Counted from the stretch's first letter, positions 1-5,352 are shown. The stretch is DNA of 5,352 nucleotides from Syntrophaceae bacterium (GCA_003508565.1 DNUI01000032.1:1-5352); one strand, 5' to 3'. Notes: generated from the letters alone by a model not told the origin. Numbers and translations: made by a program.

Positions 1-95
1 TTGATTGCACGTTGTCAAACTTTTATTGACCTTAATGAACCATTGATAATGAAACTATTTCCGTACGATCGTCGGTAAGAAATGTATGAGTTTTT
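1..95. other. Left-edge intergenic sequence
   Basis: These AT-rich bases follow the mobA stop. No terminator with a U-run is visible after mobA. On the minus strand a TTGACA (18-13) could be the -35 box of a gene lying off the left edge, but its -10 would fall outside the window. No coding frame is supported. Confidence 0.3.
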
Positions 96-665
96 TCATG
101 ATGAAATGTGTTCGAGGTCCGAGCGGGTGTTAACGTTAATGAACATCTTGGCCTCCGGATCAAAAGATTTAATGATATCCTCCGTAATCTCCAGGATTTT
201 TAATCCACGATAAAAAGATGTAATCTTTAAGTTATCCGCAGCGATAACCTTTTTTATAGAAGGGATGCACCTTTTTGAATAAATTGCATGGAGGGGTTGA
301 AGACCATCGGCTGACCTCGGTACCACAATGTCGTATCCATGGACACATTCCATCATGTGCATAATAAATGCTTTGTTCAGAAAGGGCATATCGCATGCCG
401 AGATGAAGGCGTGCTCACCGGAGGTGAAAAAGAGCCCTGTGTAGAGTCCACCCATGGCTCCTTTGTCTTTGATGATATCTGTGGCGATGACGCAGTTATG
501 ATCGATATAGTCCAGAGGGGAGTTTGTAACCAGCATCACTTCATCAAAAAGCTCTTTGAAAATTCTTGAAGTTCTATCGATCAGGCGCTCCCCTCCCACC
601 TTGAGAAAGGCCTTATTTGTTCCCATCCGTATGTTTTTCCCGCCTGATAAAATAATACCTGTCAT
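96..665 (-). CDS. mobA: Molybdenum cofactor guanylyltransferase (MobA)
   Basis: MobA transfers GMP from GTP to molybdopterin-bound Mo (or W), giving the guanine dinucleotide cofactor used by formate dehydrogenases and other DMSO-reductase-family enzymes in the cytoplasm. The 189-residue product is close to the usual family length. It shows the N-terminal nucleotide loop LSGG (6-9) with RMG (13-15) and Lys18, the GAMGGLYTGL segment (69-78), the metal-binding CDMP (91-94, Asp92) and the C-terminal NVNT (177-180) followed by an acidic DLE. The frame stays open to 773, but the conserved TGIILSGG start fixes the ATG at 665; the extra 36 codons would overlap the upstream gene. No strong Shine-Dalgarno is visible (only GAGA about 10 nt upstream). 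It starts 19 bp after the rubrerythrin-like gene and is probably cotranscribed with it. The usual S in the GGxSxRMG loop is replaced (GGKNIRMG), which I regard as ordinary divergence. Confidence 0.93.
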   Translation of the reverse strand: MTGIILSGGKNIRMGTNKAFLKVGGERLIDRTSRIFKELFDEVMLVTNSPLDYIDHNCVIATDIIKDKGAMGGLYTGLFFTSGEHAFISACDMPFLNKAFIMHMMECVHGYDIVVPRSADGLQPLHAIYSKRCIPSIKKVIAADNLKITSFYRGLKILEITEDIIKSFDPEAKMFINVNTRSDLEHISS

Positions 666-684
666 AGACGTTGTCTCGATTCGA

Positions 685-999
685 TTAAAAGTTTTCTGCC
701 GGCATTTCGTAATATGACTGGGGATGCTTGCAGGCGGGACAATCTTTCGGCGCTCCCGTGCCCTCAAGAACATAACCGCAGTTTATGCAGTGCCATTTTA
801 CGGGGGTTTTCTTTTTAAATACCTCACCATTTGTGATGTTCCGGATAAGCTTGCGGTACCTGCTTTCATGAATCTTTTCCACGTTCGCAACCTGATCAAA
901 GGATCGTGCTACTTCTGGAAATCCCTCATCTCCTGCGATTTTCGCGAAGGCTGCCAAAAGATTCTTTTCTGTCTGCGATCCCTTGATTGATTTTCCCAT
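685..999 (-). CDS. Internally shortened rubrerythrin with C-terminal rubredoxin domain
   Basis: The 104-residue product matches the two ends of rubrerythrin, a peroxide-reducing diiron protein of anaerobes normally about 190 residues long. Residues 2-19 (KSIKG..TEKNLLAAFA) match the rubrerythrin N-terminus; residues 20-104 match its last 85 residues, including one ExxH (Glu41, His44) and a rubredoxin domain with Cys71/Cys74 and Cys87/Cys90. About 88 central residues, carrying most of the diiron ligands (the first-helix Glu, the first ExxH and the mid-protein Glu pair), are absent, and the frame stays open across the junction. The rubredoxin iron site should be intact; a normal diiron site should not form. 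It may be an electron carrier or a decaying gene. ATG 999 is chosen because rubrerythrins start near K-S-[LI]-K-G, with GAGGA 11 nt upstream; an upstream GTG at 1032, with AAGGA 4 nt before it, is a real alternative adding 11 residues. It lies directly upstream of mobA. Confidence 0.85.
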   Translation of the reverse strand: MGKSIKGSQTEKNLLAAFAKIAGDEGFPEVARSFDQVANVEKIHESRYRKLIRNITNGEVFKKKTPVKWHCINCGYVLEGTGAPKDCPACKHPQSYYEMPAENF

Positions 1000-1072
1000 G
1001 TCCCTCAAATTCCTCTTTTGCAGTGTTGTCACAGCATCCTTGGTAGCACGTGAAATTTCTACTTGAGAGAAC

Positions 1073-1102
1073 TCTATAAAGCAAGATTTTTTTGTTTTTC
1101 AA
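1073..1102 (-). promoter_or_regulatory. Candidate promoter for the rubrerythrin-like gene and mobA
   Basis: Reading on the minus strand, TTGAAA (1102-1097) lies 18 nt before TATAGA (1078-1073), a fair sigma70-like pair. The spacer is A-rich (a T-tract on the plus strand at 1085-1099). Just past the -10 there is a short AGAG-TT-CTCT dyad that could be chance. It would give a 5' leader of about 70 nt before ATG 999, or about 35 nt before GTG 1032. Confidence 0.4.
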
Positions 1103-1120
1103 CACCCTCTTTAATGGATA

Positions 1121-1148
1121 TTGATACAGTTTAATACCGCAATATTTT
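1121..1148 (+). promoter_or_regulatory. Candidate promoter for the aryl-CoA ligase gene
   Basis: TTGATA (1121-1126) is followed after 16 nt by TATTTT (1143-1148), a mediocre sigma70-like match in an AT-rich stretch. A leader of about 60 nt would follow. I see no clear operator or riboswitch fold in the 1000-1217 gap; the rest of it is AT-rich sequence without an evident gene. Confidence 0.3.
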
Positions 1149-1205
1149 AAATTTGCCTTGATAAAATTTAAGACGGGTTGTAAGAGTGAGCGTGACAAAA
1201 AACGT

Positions 1206-1211
1206 GGGAGG
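1206..1211 (+). promoter_or_regulatory. Shine-Dalgarno deciding the ligase start
   Basis: GGGAGG ends 6 nt before ATG 1218. This selects 1218 over the in-frame upstream start at 1158, whose extra 20 residues are basic, do not resemble the family and lack a ribosome binding site. Confidence 0.8.
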
Positions 1212-1217
1212 CAGCGA

Positions 1218-2516
1218 ATGTACTGGGAAAAAAATGTGGAGACAATGGATCGGGAGAGTCTGGAGGCCTTCCAGCTTTTAAGAATCAGGGAGACGGTAAA
1301 GACTGCACAGAGATCCACCTACTATAACAAGCTGTTTCTTGATATCGGTCTGGATGCGGAAAGTATTGACTCCGTAGATGTTATCAAAAGCATTCCTTTT
1401 ACCACCAAGGATGATTTGCGGGAAAACTGGCCATATGGTCTGCTTGCTGTACCGAAGGATGAGTTAATCCGTATGCATGCATCTTCCGGAACAACGGGAA
1501 GAGCCACCGTGGTATTCCACACTGCAAAGGATATAGAAATGTGGAAAAATGTCCTGGCCCGTTCCATCTATATGGCGGGCATGAGAAAGGGGGACGTATT
1601 TCAGAACATGATGTCATACGGCCTTTTCACGGGTGGTCTCGGGTTTCACTATGCCGCCGAAAAAGTAGGGGCCCTGGTAATACCGGCAGGGGCGGGCAAC
1701 AGTAAGCGACAGATACAACTGATGCGCGATTTCGAAACGACGGTGATCCATATAATTCCTAGTTATGCCCTGCACCTCTCCCGGGTTTTCGAAGAGGTAA
1801 ATGCAGATCCCCGGAAAGATACAAAACTCAGGATAGCTTTTATCGGGGCGGAGCCGCATTCAGAAAAGATGAGAAGAAAAATCGAGGAGATTTATGGTTT
1901 GAAAGCATACAACTCCTATGGTCTTTCAGAAATGAATGGGCCAGGTGTATCGTTCGAGTGTCCTTATCAGAACGGGATGCATATCTGGGAGGATTATTAC
2001 TTAGTAGAAATCATCGATCCGAATACACTGAAGCCTGTGTCTGAAGGTGAGCAGGGTGAGCTTGTCCTGACCACATTGAAGAGAGAAGGGATGCCCATTT
2101 TTCGATACCGCACGAAGGATCTGACGCGTATTATTCCCGGACCCTGTGCGTGCGGCAGGACACACAGGAGGATCGACCGTATTATGGGAAGAACTGATGA
2201 TATGATGATTCTCAAAGGAGTCAATATCTATCCTATCCAGATTGAAAAGAAACTGATGGAAATACCCGGCGTCGGAACAAACTTTGTCATTATTCTGGAA
2301 AGGGACGGGTATGATGATGTAATGATTGTCAAGGTTGAGGTACAGAAGGAGTATTTTACCGGTGACTTAAAGCAGCTCGAAAATTTAAGAAAAAGGGTCG
2401 TTGATGAATTGAGAGCTGACATTTTAATTACACCGAAAGTAAACCTTGTCGAACCGAGGAGCCTGCCGAGCACGGAAGGGAAGGCGGTTCGTGTAATTGA
2501 TAACAGAAAAGAATAG
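1218..2516 (+). CDS. paaK: Phenylacetate-CoA ligase family protein (PaaK-type)
   Basis: This enzyme family activates aryl acids, classically phenylacetate, with ATP and CoA through an acyl-adenylate in the cytoplasm. At 432 residues it has the usual PaaK length. Visible motifs in order are the ATP loop SSGTTGRA (89-96), YGLSEMNGPG (234-243), the YRTKDL segment (297-302), GRTDDMMILKGVNIYP (324-339), which hinges into the C-terminal domain, and PSTEGKAVRVID near the end, where Lys422 is the expected adenylation lysine. Cys248, His255, Cys310 and Cys312 sit where PaaK-type enzymes can carry a structural zinc; this is inferred from the family pattern. The adenylation core is complete, with no sign of decay. 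PaaK paralogues in anaerobes are often linked to indolepyruvate or other 2-oxoacid oxidoreductases, but none is present here, so phenylacetate is only one candidate substrate. The small CQLG-repeat gene follows immediately and is probably cotranscribed. Confidence 0.92.
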   Translation: MYWEKNVETMDRESLEAFQLLRIRETVKTAQRSTYYNKLFLDIGLDAESIDSVDVIKSIPFTTKDDLRENWPYGLLAVPKDELIRMHASSGTTGRATVVFHTAKDIEMWKNVLARSIYMAGMRKGDVFQNMMSYGLFTGGLGFHYAAEKVGALVIPAGAGNSKRQIQLMRDFETTVIHIIPSYALHLSRVFEEVNADPRKDTKLRIAFIGAEPHSEKMRRKIEEIYGLKAYNSYGLSEMNGPGVSFECPYQNGMHIWEDYYLVEIIDPNTLKPVSEGEQGELVLTTLKREGMPIFRYRTKDLTRIIPGPCACGRTHRRIDRIMGRTDDMMILKGVNIYPIQIEKKLMEIPGVGTNFVIILERDGYDDVMIVKVEVQKEYFTGDLKQLENLRKRVVDELRADILITPKVNLVEPRSLPSTEGKAVRVIDNRKE

Positions 2517-2521
2517 GGAGG
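2516..2521 (+). promoter_or_regulatory. Shine-Dalgarno of the CQLG-repeat gene, touching the ligase stop
   Basis: GGGAGG begins on the last base of the ligase TAG stop and lies 11 nt before ATG 2533. It supports this ATG over an in-frame TTG at 2497 inside the ligase gene, and suggests that translation of the two genes is coupled. The spacing is slightly long. Confidence 0.6.
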
Positions 2522-2532
2522 TTGAAAATACG

Positions 2533-2967
2533 ATGACTCATAGTGATGCAGGAAATTATAAAGCGAAACATCCGTCCGGTGTGAAAGTCAATGAGAAAAT
2601 TACCCAGGCCGTAGAGAAAAAAATTATTGATGGTATGATTACATGTGCAGATGCCGAGATGATTGCCCGCACGTTAGAGGTTACGATCCACGATGTCGGT
2701 GTCGCTGTTGATTTGATGGAAATTCGGATCAGCAGATGTCAGTTGGGACTTTTTGGTTACAGTCCTGAGAAGACGATTGTAAAACCTGCGGATAGTGTTC
2801 CTGGAGAATTGGAAAAATCTCTACGGGAAGCATTGGTGAATGACCGTCTTCCCTGTGCGTCTGCCTGGAACATTGCGGCACAATTCGGCATTCCCAGAAT
2901 GGGAGTCTCTGCGGCCTGCGAGGCCTTAAAAATAAAGGTTAAGCCATGTCAATTGGGGGCGTTCTGA
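2533..2967 (+). CDS. Uncharacterised protein with two tandem Cys/CQLG repeats
   Basis: I cannot name this 144-residue protein. It is an internal duplication. Repeat 1 (about 28-76) and repeat 2 (about 98-144) align without gaps at an offset of 70 residues. Each has a Cys followed by Ala-x-Ala at a helix start (Cys38, Cys108), an Ile-Ala pair, a turn that reads like a helix-turn-helix, an I-[RK]-[IV] strand, and a closing Cys in CQLG[LA]F (Cys69, Cys139). In both copies the paired cysteines are exactly 31 residues apart; a fifth, Cys129, is only in repeat 2. A 20-residue polar linker joins the repeats. There is no signal peptide or membrane segment, so it is probably cytoplasmic. The paired cysteines could bind metal or act in redox, and the helical pattern could bind nucleic acid; both are inference. 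It follows the PaaK-type ligase as the apparent last gene of that transcript. Confidence 0.82.
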   Translation: MTHSDAGNYKAKHPSGVKVNEKITQAVEKKIIDGMITCADAEMIARTLEVTIHDVGVAVDLMEIRISRCQLGLFGYSPEKTIVKPADSVPGELEKSLREALVNDRLPCASAWNIAAQFGIPRMGVSAACEALKIKVKPCQLGAF

Positions 2968-3023
2968 CTGTATGCGTAAAGTAGTGCTATGAACTGAATA
3001 GGATCATTCGGCGGTTCGGTAAT

Positions 3024-3053
3024 CCAGATGGTGCATGCCGTATTCGCATCTGG
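3024..3053. repeat. 7-bp inverted repeat in the convergent intergenic gap
   Basis: CCAGATG (3024-3030) and CATCTGG (3047-3053) are perfect inverted copies around a 16-nt loop that contains GCATGC. It lies between the converging CQLG-repeat and adenosyltransferase genes, where a bidirectional terminator would be expected. Neither strand shows a U-run after the stem, so it is at best a weak or factor-assisted terminator. Nothing else is visible in the 172-bp gap. Confidence 0.4.
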
Positions 3054-3139
3054 GACTTCTCCCCCGTCTTTCTGTGAACGATCAATATATGACGCCTTGG
3101 AAATAGAAAATTACGCCGTGTCCATAGAGCTTTTTGTCG

Positions 3140-3655
3140 TTAACCGTTTTGCTCTTCGTAGCGGGCGAGGACAAAGAGCATATCGGCTAATCTGTTGAGA
3201 TATTTATTTATTTCTGCATTATTGAGGAGGCCTTCATTTTTAAGTCCGGCGGCTCTTCTTTCAGCTCTTCTTATGATGGTCCTCCCCACATCGATCTGTG
3301 CTGATATAACTGTTTCCCCCGGATAGATAAATTCGTTTTTTAACGTGATATTTTCCTGAAGATCATCAATCATTTTTTCAAGACGCTCCACATCTTTTCC
3401 TTGAATTCTGCGGGTAAGCTTTTGAATGTCTTCTGGCAGGCTGGAGAGCTCCGCTCCCATGAGGAGAAGGTCTTTCTGAACGCTGAGGATGATATCTTTA
3501 ATCTTCTGATTTTTTGTCGCAGCCCTGGCCACTCCGAGGGCGGAGCTTGCTTCATCCAAGGTTCCATAGGTTTCTGGCCTCGCGTCGTACTTAGGGACTC
3601 TCTGTCCTCCCAACAGACTAGTCTCGCCAGTATCGCCTTTTGTAGAAAATTTCAT
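3140..3655 (-). CDS. Cob(I)yrinic acid a,c-diamide adenosyltransferase, PduO type
   Basis: The enzyme transfers the 5'-deoxyadenosyl group of ATP to cob(I)alamin, making adenosylcobalamin, cofactor of methylmalonyl-CoA mutase and related radical enzymes. The 171-residue product is a typical single-domain PduO-type ATR. It shows the N-terminal ATP loop TKGDTGETSLLGG (5-17), Lys22 and the ARPETYGTLDE segment (25-35), the RTIIRRAER helix (125-133) with its conserved Arg and Glu residues, and NRLADMLFVLAR (154-165). All key residues seem present. ATG 3655 has AAAGGAG six nt upstream and overlaps the preceding phosphorylase stop by 4 bp (3652-3655), so the two are translationally coupled. No cobalamin riboswitch is visible upstream of the pair. 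The PduO and human MMAB groups share these motifs, so I give no gene symbol. Confidence 0.93.
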   Translation of the reverse strand: MKFSTKGDTGETSLLGGQRVPKYDARPETYGTLDEASSALGVARAATKNQKIKDIILSVQKDLLLMGAELSSLPEDIQKLTRRIQGKDVERLEKMIDDLQENITLKNEFIYPGETVISAQIDVGRTIIRRAERRAAGLKNEGLLNNAEINKYLNRLADMLFVLARYEEQNG

Positions 3656-4365
3656 CCCTTTCTCCTTTCAATATAGCGTCTGACAATGTTTATAATAACA
3701 TCCGTATTTTTCCGGGCGTGCTGAAGTATTTCATTGATGGTAAGTTCTTTTTTCCCCAGTCCGTGCCCGTAGTTATCGACGGAACAGAGCGCTGCATACG
3801 ACAACCCCAACTCCTGGGCAATGACCGCCTCGCTGGCCATGGTCATCCCGACAAGATCGGCAAACCGCGACATCATCGCAATTTCCGCCTTGGTTTCCAG
3901 CCGGGGGCCGGTGGTTTGCCAGTATACGCCCCCGTCTGCGACTTTAATTTTGCACTCATGGGCCGCCTCGATCCATTTGTGCCGGACTTCACCGCTGAGT
4001 TTTGGTGTAATGTGGATGGCTTTTTTAGAAAGCGTGGTTGGTGCCCCGGGGAACATGATGAAGTCATCCGGGACAACCATCGTTCCCGGTCTTAATGTTT
4101 TCTTCAGGGATCCGGTGGAGTTGATGCTGATGACTTCTTTGACACCCATACCTTTCAATGCCATCAGATTTGCCTGATTATTGATGAGATGGGGGAGAAT
4201 ATGATGGTTCGGGTCCTTGCCATGCCGAGGTATGAAAGCAACGGCATCGGAACGAAAAACACATGCCTTGCCAAATTCCGTCACGATTTCAATTTCTTCC
4301 AGATTGCCTAAAATACCCTTGCCCTGCAGAAGAATGATTCCGGATATGATGCCCAGAGGTTCCAT
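3652..4365 (-). CDS. MTAP/PNP-family nucleoside phosphorylase
   Basis: The family cleaves 5'-methylthioadenosine, methylthioinosine, 5'-deoxyadenosine or purine nucleosides with phosphate, salvaging the base and a ribose-1-phosphate derivative. The 237-residue product is slightly shorter than typical MTAPs. Family motifs are PRHG (46-49), NNQANL (62-67), STGSL (83-87), PDDFI (99-103), TTGPRLET (151-158) and GMTMASEA (173-180, with Met174 and Glu179 at the ribose site). Two sites differ from classical MTAP. The first phosphate loop, usually GIIGGTGL, reads GIISGIIL (5-12), so Ile10 replaces the phosphate-binding Thr. The base-recognition segment, usually TDYD, reads VDNY (196-199), so the substrate may be a 6-oxopurine or another 5'-modified nucleoside rather than methylthioadenosine. 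ATG 4365 has only a weak GGGA upstream. The adenosyltransferase gene overlaps its end. The family is certain; the substrate is not. Confidence 0.85.
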   Translation of the reverse strand: MEPLGIISGIILLQGKGILGNLEEIEIVTEFGKACVFRSDAVAFIPRHGKDPNHHILPHLINNQANLMALKGMGVKEVISINSTGSLKKTLRPGTMVVPDDFIMFPGAPTTLSKKAIHITPKLSGEVRHKWIEAAHECKIKVADGGVYWQTTGPRLETKAEIAMMSRFADLVGMTMASEAVIAQELGLSYAALCSVDNYGHGLGKKELTINEILQHARKNTDVIINIVRRYIERRKG

Positions 4366-4403
4366 GCGATAATCCCGTGAGATTCTTGTCGTTAGTGAAT
4401 GTC

Positions 4404-4432
4404 CTTATATCAGATTCACGTATGTCTGTCAA
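4404..4432 (-). promoter_or_regulatory. Sigma70-like promoter of the phosphorylase-adenosyltransferase operon
   Basis: On the minus strand a perfect TTGACA (4432-4427) and TATAAG (4409-4404, five of six consensus bases) are separated by the optimal 17 nt. The predicted transcription start near 4397 leaves a leader of only about 30 nt before ATG 4365, too short for a riboswitch. This is the best promoter match in the window. Confidence 0.65.
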
Positions 4433-4459
4433 AAGAACAGGTCCATAATTAAATAGCGT

Positions 4460-4491
4460 TTGACATTATTTATTTCTCTATGCCATATAGT
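4460..4491 (+). promoter_or_regulatory. Candidate promoter for thioredoxin and bamD
   Basis: A perfect TTGACA (4460-4465) precedes TATAGT (4486-4491), but the spacing of 20 nt is longer than ideal; a poorer hexamer CATATA (4484-4489) would give 18 nt. The -35 box lies back to back with that of the divergent phosphorylase promoter, 27 bp apart, so a shared regulator could act on both. No operator is evident. Confidence 0.4.
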
Positions 4492-4508
4492 TTCGTAAAA
4501 TAATGAGA

Positions 4509-4514
4509 AGGAGG
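4509..4514 (+). promoter_or_regulatory. Strong Shine-Dalgarno of thioredoxin
   Basis: AGGAGG, the best Shine-Dalgarno in the window, ends 7 nt before the first of two adjacent ATG codons (4522 and 4525). The spacing favours 4522 and suggests efficient translation. Confidence 0.75.
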
Positions 4515-4521
4515 GTCATAC

Positions 4522-4854
4522 ATGATGAAGGAAGAATCCTTGATTCATTTGACTGACAGTAACTTTGATGAAGAGGTTGTTAAATCGGAAAAACCTGTCC
4601 TTGTTGATTTCTGGGCGCCCTGGTGCGGTCCCTGCAGGGCAATCGGCCCGGTTGTGGAAGAATTAGCGGCGGCATATAAGGACCGTGTTAAAGTTGCTAA
4701 GGTCAATATTGATGAAAACCCCAAAACTGCCACTGTCTACGGTGTGATGAGCATACCGACTCTTATCCTGTTTAAAGGGGGGAGTATTAAGGATAAGCTC
4801 GTGGGGCTTGTGCCGAAGGATCGCCTTGAGGACTTGATTAAAAAGGGTCTATAA
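4522..4854 (+). CDS. trxA: Thioredoxin
   Basis: This small cytoplasmic dithiol protein reduces protein disulfides and is itself recharged by thioredoxin reductase. At 110 residues it is a single thioredoxin fold of normal length. It shows the classical active site WCGPC (34-38, Cys35 and Cys38), the buried Asp29 in VDF, the conserved WAP before the active site, and the cis-proline in SIPT (Pro79), followed by LILFKGG. No signal peptide or membrane anchor precedes the fold, so a periplasmic role is unlikely despite the neighbouring envelope gene. It starts at ATG 4522 behind a strong ribosome binding site. The bamD start codon follows 3 bp after the stop, so the two probably share a transcript. 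Every canonical residue is present. Confidence 0.97.
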   Translation: MMKEESLIHLTDSNFDEEVVKSEKPVLVDFWAPWCGPCRAIGPVVEELAAAYKDRVKVAKVNIDENPKTATVYGVMSIPTLILFKGGSIKDKLVGLVPKDRLEDLIKKGL

Positions 4855-4857
4855 TCA

Positions 4858-5352
4858 ATGGCGAATCGAATGCAAGAGCGAAAATCAGTAGTAATTTTCA
4901 TTGTCATTGCTGTATTTTTTCTGTCCGGTTGTAGCTGGTGGAAACACATATGGGAACGTACCGATAGGGCGAAAAATACTCCTGAGATATTATACCAGAG
5001 AGGATATGAGGCGTACCAGGATGGCTGGTATAAAAAGGCAATAGAATATTTTCAGAGAGTGAGGGATGAGTTTCCTCTCCATAATCTTGCTATTATTGCG
5101 GAAATGGGGATTGCGGATGCCCACTTCACTGATGAAAACTATAGTGAAGCCGAAATAGCGTATAATGATTTTGTAAGTCTCCACCCCACGAATGAGAATG
5201 TTCCCTATGCCATATATCAGCTTGGCATGTGTCACTACAAGCAGATGTACAGCATTGACCGGGACCAAACCGAGACAATGAAGGCCATAAAAGAATTCGA
5301 AAAGCTGATTGCCCGCTTTCCCGCCAGCAAGTTTTCTTTAATGGCAGAGAAG
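4858..5352 (+). CDS. bamD: Outer membrane protein assembly factor BamD, 3' truncated by window end
   Basis: BamD is the essential TPR lipoprotein of the BAM complex, which inserts beta-barrel proteins into the outer membrane. The frame runs open from ATG 4858 to the last base, giving 165 codons of an expected 240 or so. It has a lipoprotein signal: basic start, hydrophobic stretch at about 10-21, and lipobox LSGC with the lipidated Cys25, followed by Ser, which fits outer-membrane sorting. Tetratricopeptide helices follow at about 42-73 (LYQRGYEAYQDGWYKKAIEYF), 77-110 (AEAEIAY-like, ending in SLHP) and 115-155, with the family's DRDQTETMKAIKEFEKL segment at 134-150 and then RFPASKF. The ribosome binding site is a modest AAAGGG, 10 nt upstream, inside the end of trxA. 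An in-frame ATG at 4870 is a less likely start. Its presence indicates a diderm, Gram-negative cell. Confidence 0.92.
   Translation, partial: MANRMQERKSVVIFIVIAVFFLSGCSWWKHIWERTDRAKNTPEILYQRGYEAYQDGWYKKAIEYFQRVRDEFPLHNLAIIAEMGIADAHFTDENYSEAEIAYNDFVSLHPTNENVPYAIYQLGMCHYKQMYSIDRDQTETMKAIKEFEKLIARFPASKFSLMAEK

Noticed and set aside
724..990. Plus-strand open frame opposite the rubrerythrin-like gene
   Set aside because: It is antisense to a gene with clear rubrerythrin and rubredoxin motifs and has no supporting start signal or family resemblance.
1066..1100. AGAG-AA-CTCT dyad followed by a T-tract, resembling a plus-strand terminator
   Set aside because: The loop would be only 2 nt, and no plus-strand gene ends upstream of it. 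The T-tract is better read as the A-rich spacer of the minus-strand promoter.
1158..1217. Upstream ATG for the ligase gene
   Set aside because: The 20 extra residues are lysine/arginine-rich, unlike PaaK N-termini, and the strong GGGAGG points to ATG 1218.
2497..2532. TTG start for the CQLG-repeat protein inside the ligase gene
   Set aside because: It would add 12 polar residues with no good ribosome binding site, whereas ATG 2533 follows GGGAGG.
3718..4177. Two long open frames on the plus strand opposite the phosphorylase gene
   Set aside because: They mirror the phosphorylase coding strand, lack ribosome binding sites, and their translations show no recognisable motif, while the minus-strand frame carries full MTAP-family motifs.
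4366..4403. Possible cobalamin riboswitch before the adenosyltransferase operon
   Set aside because: The predicted leader is only about 30 nt, far too short for a cobalamin riboswitch, and no B12-box-like sequence is visible.

Overview
This 5.35 kb window looks like ordinary chromosome from an anaerobic Desulfobacterota (deltaproteobacterial) relative, possibly a syntroph or sulfate reducer. The evidence is a rubrerythrin-family protein with a rubredoxin domain, a molybdenum-cofactor guanylyltransferase, a phenylacetate-CoA-ligase-type enzyme, a cobalamin adenosyltransferase, and a Gram-negative outer-membrane assembly lipoprotein (BamD). Codon use and base composition look even throughout by eye. 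I see no mobile element, tRNA, rRNA or CRISPR array. The organism assignment is inference, not a database result.

Layout, left to right. (1) 96-999, minus strand: a short rubrerythrin-like gene followed 19 bp later by mobA, probably one transcript. (2) 1000-1217: a divergent intergenic region with candidate promoters both ways. (3) 1218-2967, plus strand: a PaaK-type aryl-CoA ligase, then a small protein built from two copies of a Cys-containing repeat that ends in CQLG. The second gene's Shine-Dalgarno sequence begins on the last base of the ligase stop codon. (4) 2968-3139: a convergent gap with one 7-bp inverted repeat. (5) 3140-4365, minus strand: an MTAP/PNP-family phosphorylase overlapping by 4 bp a PduO-type cob(I)alamin adenosyltransferase, with a good sigma70-like promoter upstream. 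(6) 4366-4521: a second divergent promoter region. (7) 4522-5352, plus strand: thioredoxin, then bamD 3 bp later, cut by the window edge.

Four points deserve attention. The rubrerythrin-like protein reads as a normal rubrerythrin with about 88 central residues removed in frame, so most diiron ligands are gone while the rubredoxin domain is intact. The protein after the ligase is an ungapped internal duplication with identically spaced cysteines and no function I can name. The MTAP-family enzyme has Ile where the family's phosphate-loop Thr is expected, and an unusual base-recognition segment. That enzyme is also translationally coupled to the B12 adenosyltransferase, which would fit salvage of 5'-deoxyadenosine or methylthio-nucleosides next to adenosylcobalamin production. 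Apart from these the window is mostly housekeeping and cofactor metabolism, with no sign of a defence or mobile system.
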